Below, piece by piece: positions 25,408 to 34,180 of a DNA stretch of 64,000 bases (the first letter of the stretch is position 1; every line of letters begins with the position of its first letter). The position numbers and the translations under genes were made by a program. The notes below the pieces were generated by a model. That model was not told the origin of the DNA, did no database searches, and saw only the letters and a list, made by a program, of their open reading frames with translations. This stretch comes from CAIMUX01 sp964473865 (GTDB lineage: Bacteria > Eisenbacteria > RBG-16-71-46 > CAIMUX01), in the NCBI GenBank assembly GCA_964473865.1, contig CAYYQN010000025.1, positions 1 through 64,000 on the forward strand, in the 5' to 3' direction.

Positions 25408-26299
25408 AGTCAATCGTGCGCATGCCTCGCACCCGGACTTCCGCGCGTCCGCCCCCGATGTCGATGGGGCGACCCGCGAGATCGACCGGAACCTCGAGGA
25501 ACGAGGCGGACAGGTACCCCTGCTGCGTGCGGCCGGCCTCCGTGTCCCGGCTGTCCGCCAGGTCGTAGATGTTGAGGATCTCGTCGTCGTCGAGGTCACC
25601 CAGTGGCGTCTCCACCTCGCTGCGGCTCCAATCCCGGAAGTCGGCCTCGTTGCCTTCGAGGTCGAGATCGAGCAGGCGGTAACCGAGGTCGATCACCAGG
25701 GTCGTCTTCTGATTCAACATCAGTTCGGACTCGATCAGGGCCTGCGCGCCGGTCCCCTTCGCCTTGAAGGTGGCCTCCTCGATCCATTGCGTCCCGCCGT
25801 CCACGTTTCTCCGCTCGTGCTTCACTGCCACTTCCGCGCTGCCGGCGCTGAGCAGGCCGCCCCCGACCCGGAGAAACATCTTCGGCATCGGCTTGAAGGG
25901 CAGGTCGTAGAAGGCCCGAAAGTGGTAGAAGGCCACCTTCGGTTTGCACGAAATCACCTGGTCGAAGTTGATGTCGGTCTGGGCGTAGGACTGGCCGCCT
26001 CCGACGGAGAGCGAGATCGGGCCGTAGACCCGGGCCCGCAGGTCGCCGACAAAGGTGTACCCGAAGGTGATCTCGTCCATCGAGCTCCAGCCGTAGCGCT
26101 GGAGAGCCTGATTCCCCAGGTCGATATCGTGATTGACGTCATCGAGAGCCGGCAGGCAGCCGCCCGCCTGCGCGGTGACCGAGACTCGACCCTTGGGGGC
26201 CTGGGCGTCAGCCGTGGCGGCCAATCCGGCCATCACGAGGATGACGGTTCCGGCGACGACCAGGGCTCGCGACCCGCGCTTCCGGCAGCTCAGTATCAT
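25361..26299 (-). CDS. Predicted outer-membrane beta-barrel protein
   Basis: Protein of 312 residues with a signal peptide (RALVVAGTVILVMAGLAATADAQA) and alternating hydrophobic/polar strands through to a C-terminal VSVGLRFYLF, the aromatic end expected of an outer-membrane barrel recognised by BamA. Strand-like pieces include DEITFGYTFVGDLRARVYGPISLSVGGG, AFYHFRAFYDLPF and TTLVIDLGYRLLDLDL. Two acidic loops (DLDLEGNEADF, GDLDDDEILNIYDLAD) could bind metal. Function unknown. ATG 26299 is favoured over GTG 26308, since GGAAGGGGGA is 9 nt away from the ATG. It has a good promoter at 26363-26391. Confidence 0.78.
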   Translation of the reverse strand: MILSCRKRGSRALVVAGTVILVMAGLAATADAQAPKGRVSVTAQAGGCLPALDDVNHDIDLGNQALQRYGWSSMDEITFGYTFVGDLRARVYGPISLSVGGGQSYAQTDINFDQVISCKPKVAFYHFRAFYDLPFKPMPKMFLRVGGGLLSAGSAEVAVKHERRNVDGGTQWIEEATFKAKGTGAQALIESELMLNQKTTLVIDLGYRLLDLDLEGNEADFRDWSRSEVETPLGDLDDDEILNIYDLADSRDTEAGRTQQGYLSASFLEVPVDLAGRPIDIGGGRAEVRVRGMRTIDFSGPQVSVGLRFYLF

Positions 26300-26362
26300 G
26301 TTCGCCACTCCCCCTTCCAGCCCAACCCATCCGCAGCGACATGCGCGGCATACGACTTCGGG

Positions 26363-26391
26363 ACGGTAGCACCGAAACGGGGGCTCGTCAA
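26363..26391 (-). promoter_or_regulatory. Sigma-70-type promoter for the barrel gene
   Basis: Minus-strand TTGACG, 17-bp spacer, TACCGT, 64 bp before ATG 26299. Confidence 0.55.
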
Positions 26392-26450
26392 CGCGGTCGG
26401 GAACCGCCGGGCGGGAGCCGGGTCGAGTCCCGGGTTCCCCGGCCCTGGGG

Positions 26451-27860
26451 TCAGGAGTCGGTGGCGGCCGACGTAGGGGTCAGCCGGGTAGCGCGCGTGG
26501 GCAGCACCAGTTGCGCGCGGCGGGACAGGCGATCCTGGGTCCGGTCGGCCTGTACGACCACAGAGGCGGCAAACGGGGGTTCCCAACGTGCCGGGGTGGC
26601 CGATCTGCGTCCCTCAGCGGCGGCCAGCCAGTCGGCGACCTGTCTGGAGCCGTCGACCGCCACAACCAGAGTCCCCGCCACGGCCAGCCTTCCGGCTTCT
26701 TCCAGGATCTCCGGCCGCGGCAGTCCGTCCAGGACCACCACGCCAGGGCGGCTCGCGCGGGCCAGCCCCTCCAGAGCGCCCGGTTTCCGAAGCCTCGCCG
26801 GCGGAATCCGGCGCCAGCGGCCGGGCAGGGTCGACCAGTCGTAGCGGGGCATCTCCTCGACGACCCAACCGTGCGTGGGGCGAACGGCGGCCCGCCGTGC
26901 CAACCATGCAGCCGTCGCCTCCCACGCCGGCCAGGCCGCCGGCGCTCCTCCGACCGTTCCCAGGACCGCCACCAGACCGCCGGGGAGCGCCTCCAGCGTG
27001 GCCTGCTCCGCCGGCGTCAAGGGTAGTGCCTCCGGGCCGGGCCAGGTGCGCCGAGCCCGGGTCACGATGACCAGGTCGCCGTCCACACTCTCCAGCCGCA
27101 GGCCCCACAGGCCGTGGGGGCCCGGTCTGGCTTCCGGTGCTCCAGACCGCGCGTGGCCGGTCCTGCCCGGCGCGTGGGCCGGCGCGGCGGCCAGCTGCTC
27201 CATCCACGCGCTCACGTCGGCCGGAGCCGCTTCCGGGATCTCCTCGAGCTGCCCCGCTACCAGATAACCCGCACGACCGTCCGCGGAGAGGATCAGGCGC
27301 TCCACGGCGGGGTCCAGAAGCCGGTTCGTGGCGGCATCGCGCCAGCCGGTGGCGGCGCGGCTTCGATCGCCCTCCGCGACGAGGCTGCAAAACGCGTCGG
27401 CGATCGAAGCGGCGCGAACCTGCTTGTCGCGGAAGGCCTGCTCTGCGGAGCCGGCGCCGCCGGCTTCTCCGTCGGAGCGGCTTCTCTCTCGCAGTTCGTC
27501 GAGCTGCCGGGCGGCGTCCAGCAGGATGTTCTCAGTCGAAGCGTTCATCCGCCGCTCCGGCGCGACCGGCCCCGGAGCGAACTCGAAGGTTCCCTCCGTC
27601 CACTGCACCGCCCGCAGGACAACCTCCACCCCATCGCGGAGACTGTCGTCCAGCGCGCTGCAGAGCTCTCCTTCCGAGAAGGTGAGGTAGACCGAACCGC
27701 CGCCGGGGCCACGGATGGTGAGGTTTCCGGTCTTTCGGTTCAGCATCAGGAACTGGCAGAGATCGAAGAGCGAGACCGCGGCCAGCCGCCCCGCCAGCGC
27801 GGGGGGCGCCCCGTCGCGCGCAGGCAACCGGGAGGGCGTTGACAGGTGCGGCTCCTTCAT
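26451..27860 (-). CDS. DUF4388 domain fused to a degenerate PilT-like ATPase
   Basis: Protein of 469 residues. Residues ~20-130 are a DUF4388/PatA-N-type domain (LAGRLAAVSLFDLCQFLMLNRKTGNLTIRG...VYLTFSEGELCSALDD...AVQWTEGTFEF). The C-terminal half tracks the order of PilT: 'LPGGLVAVLGTVGGAPAAW' sits where PilT has GLVVVTGPPGSGKST, 'HGWVVEEMPRYDW' where PilT has HIITIEDPVEY, 'ALEGLARASRPGVVVLDGLPRPE' where PilT has AALREDPNVILVGEMRD, and 'GRLAVAGTLVVAVDGSRQVADW' where PilT has ITAAETGQLVLATLHTASAPQT. The Walker A Lys is absent, so ATP hydrolysis is unlikely. ATG 27860 overlaps the stop of pilT (ATGA). A regulator or scaffold for the PilT ring is a reasonable guess. Confidence 0.75.
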   Translation of the reverse strand: MKEPHLSTPSRLPARDGAPPALAGRLAAVSLFDLCQFLMLNRKTGNLTIRGPGGGSVYLTFSEGELCSALDDSLRDGVEVVLRAVQWTEGTFEFAPGPVAPERRMNASTENILLDAARQLDELRERSRSDGEAGGAGSAEQAFRDKQVRAASIADAFCSLVAEGDRSRAATGWRDAATNRLLDPAVERLILSADGRAGYLVAGQLEEIPEAAPADVSAWMEQLAAAPAHAPGRTGHARSGAPEARPGPHGLWGLRLESVDGDLVIVTRARRTWPGPEALPLTPAEQATLEALPGGLVAVLGTVGGAPAAWPAWEATAAWLARRAAVRPTHGWVVEEMPRYDWSTLPGRWRRIPPARLRKPGALEGLARASRPGVVVLDGLPRPEILEEAGRLAVAGTLVVAVDGSRQVADWLAAAEGRRSATPARWEPPFAASVVVQADRTQDRLSRRAQLVLPTRATRLTPTSAATDS

Positions 27861-28936
27861 GCCGCTTCCGAGTGCGGGGCCCGCTCGGCCATCTGGCTGA
27901 ATGGCTCCTTCACGTTGGCGTTGAGCATGGCCTCCCGGGGCGTGATGAGACCGTCCCGGACATACTGCATCAGGACGTTGTCGAGGAGGATCATCCCTTC
28001 CTTGCGCCCGGTCTGCATCAGGGTTCCCAGCTGGAAGGTCTTTCGCTCGCGGATCAGCGAGGCCACCGCCATGGTCCCGAAGAGGATCTCGACCGCGGCC
28101 AGGCGCCCGTGTCCGTCGGCGCGGCGGACCAGCCGCTGCGCCACGACGCCGCGCAGCGAGTCGGCGAGCATGGTGCGGATCTGGGCCTGCTTCTCGTCGG
28201 GGAACGCGTCGATGATCCGGTCCACGGTTTGCGGCGCGCTGGCGGTGTGCAGGGTGGCGAGGACGAGTTGTCCGGTCTCCGCGGCCGTGATCGCCAGCGA
28301 CATCGTTTCCAGATCACGCATCTCGCCGACCAGGATGACATTCGGGTCTTCGCGAAGCGCGGCGCGCAGGGCGGTGGCGAACGAGCGGGCACTGCGGCCC
28401 ACTTCGCGCTGGTTCACGAGGCAGTTGAGGTTCGGATGCACGTACTCGACCGGGTCTTCGATGGTGATGATGTGGTTGTGCTGGCTGCTGTTGATGTAGT
28501 GCAGCAGAGCCGCGAGTGTAGTGCTCTTCCCCGAGCCGGGCGGACCGGTCACGACCACGAGCCCCTTGCGCAACTCCGCGAACTTCCGGATCGAATCCGG
28601 CAGGCCCAGTTGCTCGAGCGTGTAGATCTGGGTCGGCAGCAGGCGGAAGGCACCCGCGATTCCGCGGATCTGCTCGTAGACGTTGCAGCGGACGCGAACC
28701 TCCCCCGGCACCTCGTAGGCGAAGTCGATGTCGCGGTCGCGCTCGAACTGTGACCGCTGTTCGGGGGACATGAGCTCGTAGAGAAGCTGCCGCGCCTGCT
28801 CGCCGGTCATCTCGGGAGACTCGATCGGGCGCATCTCGCCGGAGACACGGAGAATCGGCGGCGCTCCGGTCGAGATGTGCAGGTCCGAAGCTCCTTGCTC
28901 CTTGACCAGCTTCAAGATCGAGTCGATACGAGCCAC
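27857..28936 (-). CDS. pilT: Type IV pilus retraction ATPase PilT
   Basis: Hexameric AAA+ motor of 359 residues that depolymerises type IV pili. Full motif set: N-terminal MARIDSILKLVKEQGASDLHISTGAPPILRVSGEM, Walker A GPPGSGKSTT near residue 137, Asp box IITIEDPVEYVH, Walker B NVILVGEMRDLET, His box LVLATLHTASAPQTVDRIID, and the PilT-specific C-terminal AIRERKT-like helix (SLIRERKTFQLGTLMQTGRKEGMILLD). GTG 28936 is chosen because GGGGGAGG lies just before it, giving the usual length and N-terminus. It overlaps the DUF4388/pseudo-PilT gene downstream. No pilin or PilB gene lies in the window. Confidence 0.95.
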   Translation of the reverse strand: MARIDSILKLVKEQGASDLHISTGAPPILRVSGEMRPIESPEMTGEQARQLLYELMSPEQRSQFERDRDIDFAYEVPGEVRVRCNVYEQIRGIAGAFRLLPTQIYTLEQLGLPDSIRKFAELRKGLVVVTGPPGSGKSTTLAALLHYINSSQHNHIITIEDPVEYVHPNLNCLVNQREVGRSARSFATALRAALREDPNVILVGEMRDLETMSLAITAAETGQLVLATLHTASAPQTVDRIIDAFPDEKQAQIRTMLADSLRGVVAQRLVRRADGHGRLAAVEILFGTMAVASLIRERKTFQLGTLMQTGRKEGMILLDNVLMQYVRDGLITPREAMLNANVKEPFSQMAERAPHSEAA

Positions 28937-29064
28937 GCGGTCCTCCCCCACGATCAACACACCACCCCAAGGATCGGCAGAAGGGGAGCGTTTCTCCACT
29001 CCGCCGAGGTATTCCGGTATCTGGGAATCCCGCCGAGGGTCGAACCCTTTCGCCCAAAACGACA

Positions 29065-29096
29065 GACCCCGGCCCTCCAGATGGAGGCCCGGGGTC
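29065..29096 (-). terminator. Intrinsic terminator after the 29146 gene
   Basis: GACCCCGG pairs with CCGGGGTC around an inner CTCCA/TGGAG stem. On the minus strand a T-rich TGTCGTTTTGG follows. It separates the secreted-protein gene from pilT. Confidence 0.65.
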
Positions 29097-29145
29097 CGAG
29101 GGTCTCGCGGGACCGGTCGTTTCCGGAGCCCGCGTTCGTCGAGGC

Positions 29146-30084
29146 CTAGCGGTATTCGCTCTTGATCTGCCCCCAGCTCTTGCGTTCGACCGGGACCGGC
29201 GGTCCGCAGGTCTCTGGAGTGCACGGCACGCCGGCCCCCAGCCAGTGGAACACACAGTCGGCCTCAGCCGTCATCACGCAATTGAACGTGGACTCGTCGC
29301 AGCAGGCGCCGATCGGCGGGGGCTGCTCGCACGGATTCGGGCTGCAGAGGCCCCCCTCGGTCCAGTCACCGCTTGCGCAGTCGGCCTGGATCGTGATCAC
29401 ACAGCTGCCGTCCGGGAAGCAGCACGCGCCTTCCGGTGGCGGCGGCGGCGGGGGCGCGAGCGACATGTCATCATAGTAGACTGGGGAGGCGTTGTTCGCG
29501 TAGAGGTCCACGGCCGCGATGTTCAGGGCGCCACCGCCGCTGTTGCCCTCGGTCCAGCTCTTTTGAATCAGCTGCGTGCCGCCGTAGAAAACCGTCTGGA
29601 GGTTCGCGTTCAGGTCGATCACGACCTTCAGCTCGACCCACTGGTCCCGAATCATCGGCAGCCAGACCGCGTCCGGATCGAAGATCACCCTGCCATTGGT
29701 GTAGTTGAACTGGATCTGCGTCGACCAGTTGTAGGGGCCGCCGTTGTTGTAGGTATTCAGCAGGATGAAGTAGGTGGTCCCGGTGAACCCGCTGGGAATG
29801 TACTGCCAGGTCGTGAAGGCCCAGACGCCTGACGTGTAGCCGGAGTACTCGTGCACGATGTCGGACGCCGCCGCGACCGAGACGGAATGCGGGGCGCTCA
29901 GCGACTGCACGTTCGAGACGTAGGCGTCCGCTGTGACGTTGCCGTCCCAGCCGTGCCAGTCTCCCTGGCCATGCAGGCCGCTGCCCAGCGCATAGGTGTC
30001 GAAGTTGTCGCTCCAATCCGCCTGGGCCGGGGCGGGCACGGTCAGAGCGACGACGAGGAACAGCAGCGGTAGTAACTTCCTCAT
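29146..30084 (-). CDS. Secreted lectin-like protein with two GACC repeats and SWGxIK C-terminus
   Basis: Exported protein of 312 residues. The signal peptide is MRKLLPLLFLVVALTVPAPAQA. Residues ~25-205 are beta-rich, of LamG/concanavalin-like look (WSDNFDTYALGSGLHGQGDWHGWDGN; FDPDAVWLPMIRDQWVELKVVIDLNANLQTVFYGG; PVYYDDMSLAPP). After a seven-Pro linker come two six-cysteine repeats (GACCFPDGSCV..., GACCDESTFNC...WLGAGVPCTPETC), the same unit present 11 times in 41792-43843. It ends VERKSWGQIKSEYR, the shared C-terminal motif. ATG 30084 follows GAGGAGATCCC. Upstream are a promoter and a double palindrome; downstream a terminator. Ligand unknown. Confidence 0.85.
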   Translation of the reverse strand: MRKLLPLLFLVVALTVPAPAQADWSDNFDTYALGSGLHGQGDWHGWDGNVTADAYVSNVQSLSAPHSVSVAAASDIVHEYSGYTSGVWAFTTWQYIPSGFTGTTYFILLNTYNNGGPYNWSTQIQFNYTNGRVIFDPDAVWLPMIRDQWVELKVVIDLNANLQTVFYGGTQLIQKSWTEGNSGGGALNIAAVDLYANNASPVYYDDMSLAPPPPPPPEGACCFPDGSCVITIQADCASGDWTEGGLCSPNPCEQPPPIGACCDESTFNCVMTAEADCVFHWLGAGVPCTPETCGPPVPVERKSWGQIKSEYR

Positions 30085-30132
30085 GGGATCTCCTCCTCTG
30101 CGGTGAAGCCGCGGACACGGGTTGCCCGGTAC

Positions 30133-30152
30133 GTTCACCGTGAACCGTTCAC
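30133..30152 (-). promoter_or_regulatory. Overlapping palindromes, possible operator
   Basis: GTTCACCGTGAACCGTTCAC contains two interleaved near-perfect palindromes (GTTCAC-C-GTGAAC and GTGAAC-C-GTTCAC). It lies just downstream of the promoter at 30167-30195, in the 5' leader, where a repressor could act. Confidence 0.4.
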
Positions 30153-30166
30153 AAAATCCCGCGGCA

Positions 30167-30195
30167 AGGGTAGCTCCGCGGCACCCTCCGCGCAA
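30167..30195 (-). promoter_or_regulatory. Probable sigma-70 promoter for the 29146-30084 gene
   Basis: Minus-strand TTGCGC, 17-bp spacer, TACCCT. The leader to ATG 30084 is ~75 nt and holds the double palindrome. Confidence 0.45.
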
Positions 30196-30457
30196 GCGTT
30201 TCGTTTCGCGCGCCTGGAGTAGGGTCTGGACGGGCGGCCGGATTGGAGCTCCGGCCGGGGAGGCGGTAGGGTGGGTGCGGTGGCTCCGCTCTCCGGTCGC
30301 CTGTGAAGGCGGTGGCCGGAGTCACGTTTCCAAGCGGTGAGCGAACCCCGGTGGCCCGGAGTCGAGATGCGATCTCATGCCGCGAGCGGGAGGCGAGTGA
30401 ACGGCCGGCGAGCAGTCGGTTCGCCCGGGGAGTGGCGGATCGGCTAGGATCCCACCC
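30196..30457. other. Intergenic, no gene seen
   Basis: Between divergent genes. GC-rich with no RNA gene or credible short reading frame. Near its end TAGGAT (30445-30450) is only 7 nt before ATG 30458 and no Shine-Dalgarno is visible, so a leaderless transcript for the kinase gene is possible. Confidence 0.4.
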
Positions 30458-33400
30458 ATGGATGGCCCGGGTCACGATACCGGATTTGCCCTGCCGAGTG
30501 AGTACCGTGCGGGCGCGATCATCTCGCACCGCGAATTCCGGATGGTTCTCCGCGCCACGCGGGTGGACGACGGTTCCCAGCGGATCCTGAAGTGCCTGGT
30601 GCCGCCGTTCCCGGCGGAAGAAGAGGCAGCGTTTCGCAGTGAGTTCCTGCTGCTCGACGCCCTGCGCCATCCCGGGTGGGTTCGCCCGTATCGCTTTGGC
30701 CGACTTGCCGACGGCGGTTGTTTCCTGGAGATGGAGGAATCGCCCGGCGTCACGCTGTCGCACTGGCCCATTCGCGGCTGGTGGCCGGAGACCCTGGCGG
30801 TGGCGCACCAGGTGCTGTCAGGCCTGGAGGTGCTGCATCGGCTCGGGTACGCGCACCTCGATCTGGGACCGGAGCAGGTTCTGGTTGCGAGTGGCGCCGA
30901 GCCTACGCCCTGGGATGCGGAGGTCGCGGAGGCCGCGGTTGCCGGCGCGGCGACGTCCGCCTCGGACCTGCGCACGCGCGTGCGGCTTCTGGACCTTGGA
31001 CTCGCAGCCCCACTGGGCTCATCGGTTGGGGCCCGCGGGACGCCCGGTTCCATCGCGCCGGAGTTGTTGCGCGCGCAGCCGGGGTGGGATGCCCGCGCGG
31101 ACCTGTATGCCGTCGGGACGATCCTCTTCGAGCTTTTTACCGGGCGGCCCGCCTTCCCCGGCCGCACGGTGCGCGAGGTCCTGGCCCGCCAGATGGAGGG
31201 GCCTGAGCCGGACCCGGGGAACGGCGCGGACCTTCCCCCGCCGGTGCGCGATCTCGTTCGCGAGCTCCTCGCTCGCGATCCCGCCTCCCGTCCTCGCTCG
31301 GCGCTGGAGACCTGGCAGCGGCTTCGCGAGCAGGCGCCGCGGGCCCATGTGGGCGCGCTGCCGCCATTCCTGGTGCCAGGCGAGGCATTTGCGTTCATCG
31401 GGCGGGAGGCAGAAATCGCCGCGTTTTCGGAGTGGCTAGCGGCGCTCGATCCCGTAACTGCCTCCGCCACGTTCACGCTCGTGGGAGAGACCGGAGTGGG
31501 CTGCCGGCGTCTGGCGGAACGGCTGGGTGCGGTGGCGGAGAGTTGCGGGTGGGTGCGGGCGGGAGCGACAGAGGCGGGCGGGTTGGCTACCCCGGGCACT
31601 GCAGCCGACGGCAGGCGGACGGACCAGGCGGTGATGCTCCAAAACCTCCGCGGCGGCACGGTGCGGATCGTCGCCGGTGCTGCTGCCCCCGCGCCGCCTG
31701 CCGAGACACGTAAGGCGACGTCGAGTCCGGAGTGTGCGCGGGATGCTCAGGGAACCGTCCGGGTTGTACCAATGTCTGCTGATGATCTGGGCCGGATCCT
31801 GGCAGCGGCGGGGTTTGAATCGGAGGTTCTGTGCCGGCGCTTGGTAGCGCTGTGTCTCGGCAATCCAGGTTTGCTCGCTGGCCTTGTGGCCGTGCTTCCT
31901 CGCGAGGTGGACTTTGCGACTCGGCATGCGGGAGAGCACCGGCTCGACGCGACCCTGGACCAGCTGCCGATACCGAACGCGTGGCTCGTCTGGGCGCGAG
32001 AGCTCCTGAGAGGACTCTCCCATTCTGACCGCGGTGCACTCCTCTTGGCGGGGCTTGCAGGTCTGCCGGGAATGCCCGAAGCGACTTCCGTTGGCCCTTC
32101 TTCAGTCTCGGTGGCGCTCGAGCGGCTTCTTCATCGAGGCCTGCTGGTGTCTGAGGACAACCATTGGCGTGCCTCCGGCGGTTTGTGGGCCCGGGCGCTC
32201 ACCAGCACGGACAGCGCGAGCACAGCGGCCGTCGGGCGCATGCTTCTCGCCGAGCTCGAAATGACGGGCGATGCAGTCGTGCGGGTGCGCGTGAGTGTGG
32301 CGCTTCGCGAAAGCTCAGCAGCGGCCGCGGCGTTGCCGGAGGCGCTTACCGACCTTGCCGCTCGAGGCCGGCGCGAAGAGGCGATTGTCCTTTACGCCGA
32401 GGCGTCGAGCCTCGGACCAGCGGTCCTTCGCGATCTTGGGGAGTCAGATTTTGTCGGATTGTTGGAGGGCGTGTTCGGCCTCGGCACGCGAAGCGGGGCG
32501 CTTCTGCCCGAGCCCGCGAGTACTCCGGCCGCGTCGCCGCTTGGTGCGGCAGACTTGAGTCGAAGCCGTCACGCGGCGGCGCGGGTGCTGCTCGATGTGT
32601 GGGCCTGGATGGGCCGGCAGCAGCGCGATCGTGCTGAGGCGGCGCTGGTGGCCGCCGAAGCCGCTCTGGCGAGCCATCGGGAGCGATCGGAGCCGGTAGG
32701 GCGGGACTGCAGCGATCCGCTGCCATTCCTTGCCGGCTGGTTTCGGTATCGCCTGCTAGATGTGGAAAGAGACCCAGAGGCGTCACGTCAAGCGCTGCGC
32801 AGGCTGCGCGAGAAACTGCGCGCTGACGATCGCCGAAGGCATGCAGCCTGCGACATCTCCGAAGCGGCGATCCTAAGTCGGGAAGGCCGACACGGGGAGG
32901 CGCAGCGTCTGCTCGATTCCGGCCTTGACACGCTGGGAGACCTCGAAGAAGGAGAGCAGGCAGCGTACCTGAATCAGGTGGCGGTGGTGCACTTGGCGAT
33001 GGGGGCTGACAGGCTCGCTGCTGAAGCTCTGGCGCAGACGGAGAGCAGGCTACGCCACGCTGGAAGTACCGTGAATCGCCTAGTTGCGACCAGTATTATC
33101 GGTGGGGTTGCGTTCGGGGAGGGTGATCTCCCACACGCGCAGGCCTGCAACGAGGAGCTGCTCCGCGAGCAGACCGCTCGAGCGCACTGGAACGAGGCAG
33201 CAAACGCGCTCTGTAACTTGGCGCTGATTCTTGAGGAGCGCGGTCGGTTGGGAGAGGCCACGCGGGCGTTGAGGGATGCCGCGTCCCTGTCCGCGAGGGC
33301 AACGCGACCACTCACTGCCAGACGCCTTGCCGGTCGCCGAGTGGAGCTTCTCGTTCACTGCGGACTTGTGGCACGGGCTGAAGAGGAGGCGGAGCGCTTC

Positions 33401-33994
33401 TTCATCGTTTTTGAGGCAGTCGCTCCGGCCGCCGCGCTATTTGTTCGCGCAAGTCTAGGCGAGTCGCTCTTCGCGCAGGGGCGCATGGAGGAGGGGCGCA
33501 GCCAGTTTCGACGGGCGGTTACCGGGTTTGTTGAAGCGGACTCCAGTGACGATGCTGCAGAAACGCTGTCACGATGGGGTTTGGCGGAGTCGGCCTCCGG
33601 GCATTTCTCCGAGTCTCGGCAGCGGCTCGCGGAGATGGATACGATACGAGCTCGGGCAACTGGACTCACTCGATCGGCGATTGCATTACTCGAGGCCGAG
33701 AGCGACTTGAGTTCCGCTACCGATCATAGAGCCCAGGCTTTCCAGGCGAGCGCCGAGAGGGCGGTGGATGTCCTGGAAGCACAGCAACGCTGGTCGATGG
33801 CCTGGCGGGCCCACTGGTGTCTTGCCCGGGCCAGAAGAGCAGCAGGGAACGCCAAGAAGGCTCTGGATTCCTATGAGTCGGCGCGCGCGATTCTGACTGG
33901 CATCGTTGAGTCCCTGAGCGGTGTGGCTCGGACGGACGGGTTTCTCCAATTGCCTGCTGTGCGGCGATTCCTCGAAGAGCTCGGACGCCTCTGA
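30458..33994 (+). CDS. Ser/Thr kinase-like + ATPase-like + TPR signalling protein with eroded catalytic motifs
   Basis: Cytoplasmic protein of 1178 residues. Residues ~20-290 form a Hanks-type kinase fold: ILKCLV (beta-3 Lys), ALRHPGWVRPY, catalytic loop HLDLGPEQVLV, LLDLGLAAPL (DFG region), GTPGSIAPE and DLYAVGTILFELFTGRPAF. The loop keeps Asp but lacks the usual Lys and has Gln for Asn. From ~305 an ATPase/receptor segment follows (FIGREAEIAAFSEWL, LVGETGVGCRRLAERL), whose P-loop Lys is replaced. The rest is mostly helical TPR repeats (...AEALAQTESRLRHAG; LCNLALILEERGRLGEATRALRDA; ...LDSYESARAILTGIVESL). This is the kinase-AAA-TPR layout of large bacterial regulators, but here without an output domain. 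Low-activity or pseudokinase status is inferred. Confidence 0.8.
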   Translation: MDGPGHDTGFALPSEYRAGAIISHREFRMVLRATRVDDGSQRILKCLVPPFPAEEEAAFRSEFLLLDALRHPGWVRPYRFGRLADGGCFLEMEESPGVTLSHWPIRGWWPETLAVAHQVLSGLEVLHRLGYAHLDLGPEQVLVASGAEPTPWDAEVAEAAVAGAATSASDLRTRVRLLDLGLAAPLGSSVGARGTPGSIAPELLRAQPGWDARADLYAVGTILFELFTGRPAFPGRTVREVLARQMEGPEPDPGNGADLPPPVRDLVRELLARDPASRPRSALETWQRLREQAPRAHVGALPPFLVPGEAFAFIGREAEIAAFSEWLAALDPVTASATFTLVGETGVGCRRLAERLGAVAESCGWVRAGATEAGGLATPGTAADGRRTDQAVMLQNLRGGTVRIVAGAAAPAPPAETRKATSSPECARDAQGTVRVVPMSADDLGRILAAAGFESEVLCRRLVALCLGNPGLLAGLVAVLPREVDFATRHAGEHRLDATLDQLPIPNAWLVWARELLRGLSHSDRGALLLAGLAGLPGMPEATSVGPSSVSVALERLLHRGLLVSEDNHWRASGGLWARALTSTDSASTAAVGRMLLAELEMTGDAVVRVRVSVALRESSAAAAALPEALTDLAARGRREEAIVLYAEASSLGPAVLRDLGESDFVGLLEGVFGLGTRSGALLPEPASTPAASPLGAADLSRSRHAAARVLLDVWAWMGRQQRDRAEAALVAAEAALASHRERSEPVGRDCSDPLPFLAGWFRYRLLDVERDPEASRQALRRLREKLRADDRRRHAACDISEAAILSREGRHGEAQRLLDSGLDTLGDLEEGEQAAYLNQVAVVHLAMGADRLAAEALAQTESRLRHAGSTVNRLVATSIIGGVAFGEGDLPHAQACNEELLREQTARAHWNEAANALCNLALILEERGRLGEATRALRDAASLSARATRPLTARRLAGRRVELLVHCGLVARAEEEAERFFIVFEAVAPAAALFVRASLGESLFAQGRMEEGRSQFRRAVTGFVEADSSDDAAETLSRWGLAESASGHFSESRQRLAEMDTIRARATGLTRSAIALLEAESDLSSATDHRAQAFQASAERAVDVLEAQQRWSMAWRAHWCLARARRAAGNAKKALDSYESARAILTGIVESLSGVARTDGFLQLPAVRRFLEELGRL

Positions 33995-34180
33995 CGGGGA
34001 GATGAACCTACGAGAGCCGCTTGGCCCGCCTCACGGTTTGCTAATCAGCCTCTCCTCTCTTGTGCGTCTGGTTCGGCTCACCGGATTTGTATCACCAGGT
34101 AGAGGTAAAGAGAGAGCCGACCGCCCTGCCGCTGGAGGACGGCGGGAGCGGCCAGCTCAGGTGATACGGACGGAGTATGG

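Noticed and set aside
34009..34180. Possible small RNA between the kinase gene and the lipoprotein gene
   Set aside because: A CCGCC/GGCGG hairpin and a GTATCACC/GGTGATAC pair are present, but no promoter or known RNA family is visible; more likely terminator sequence.
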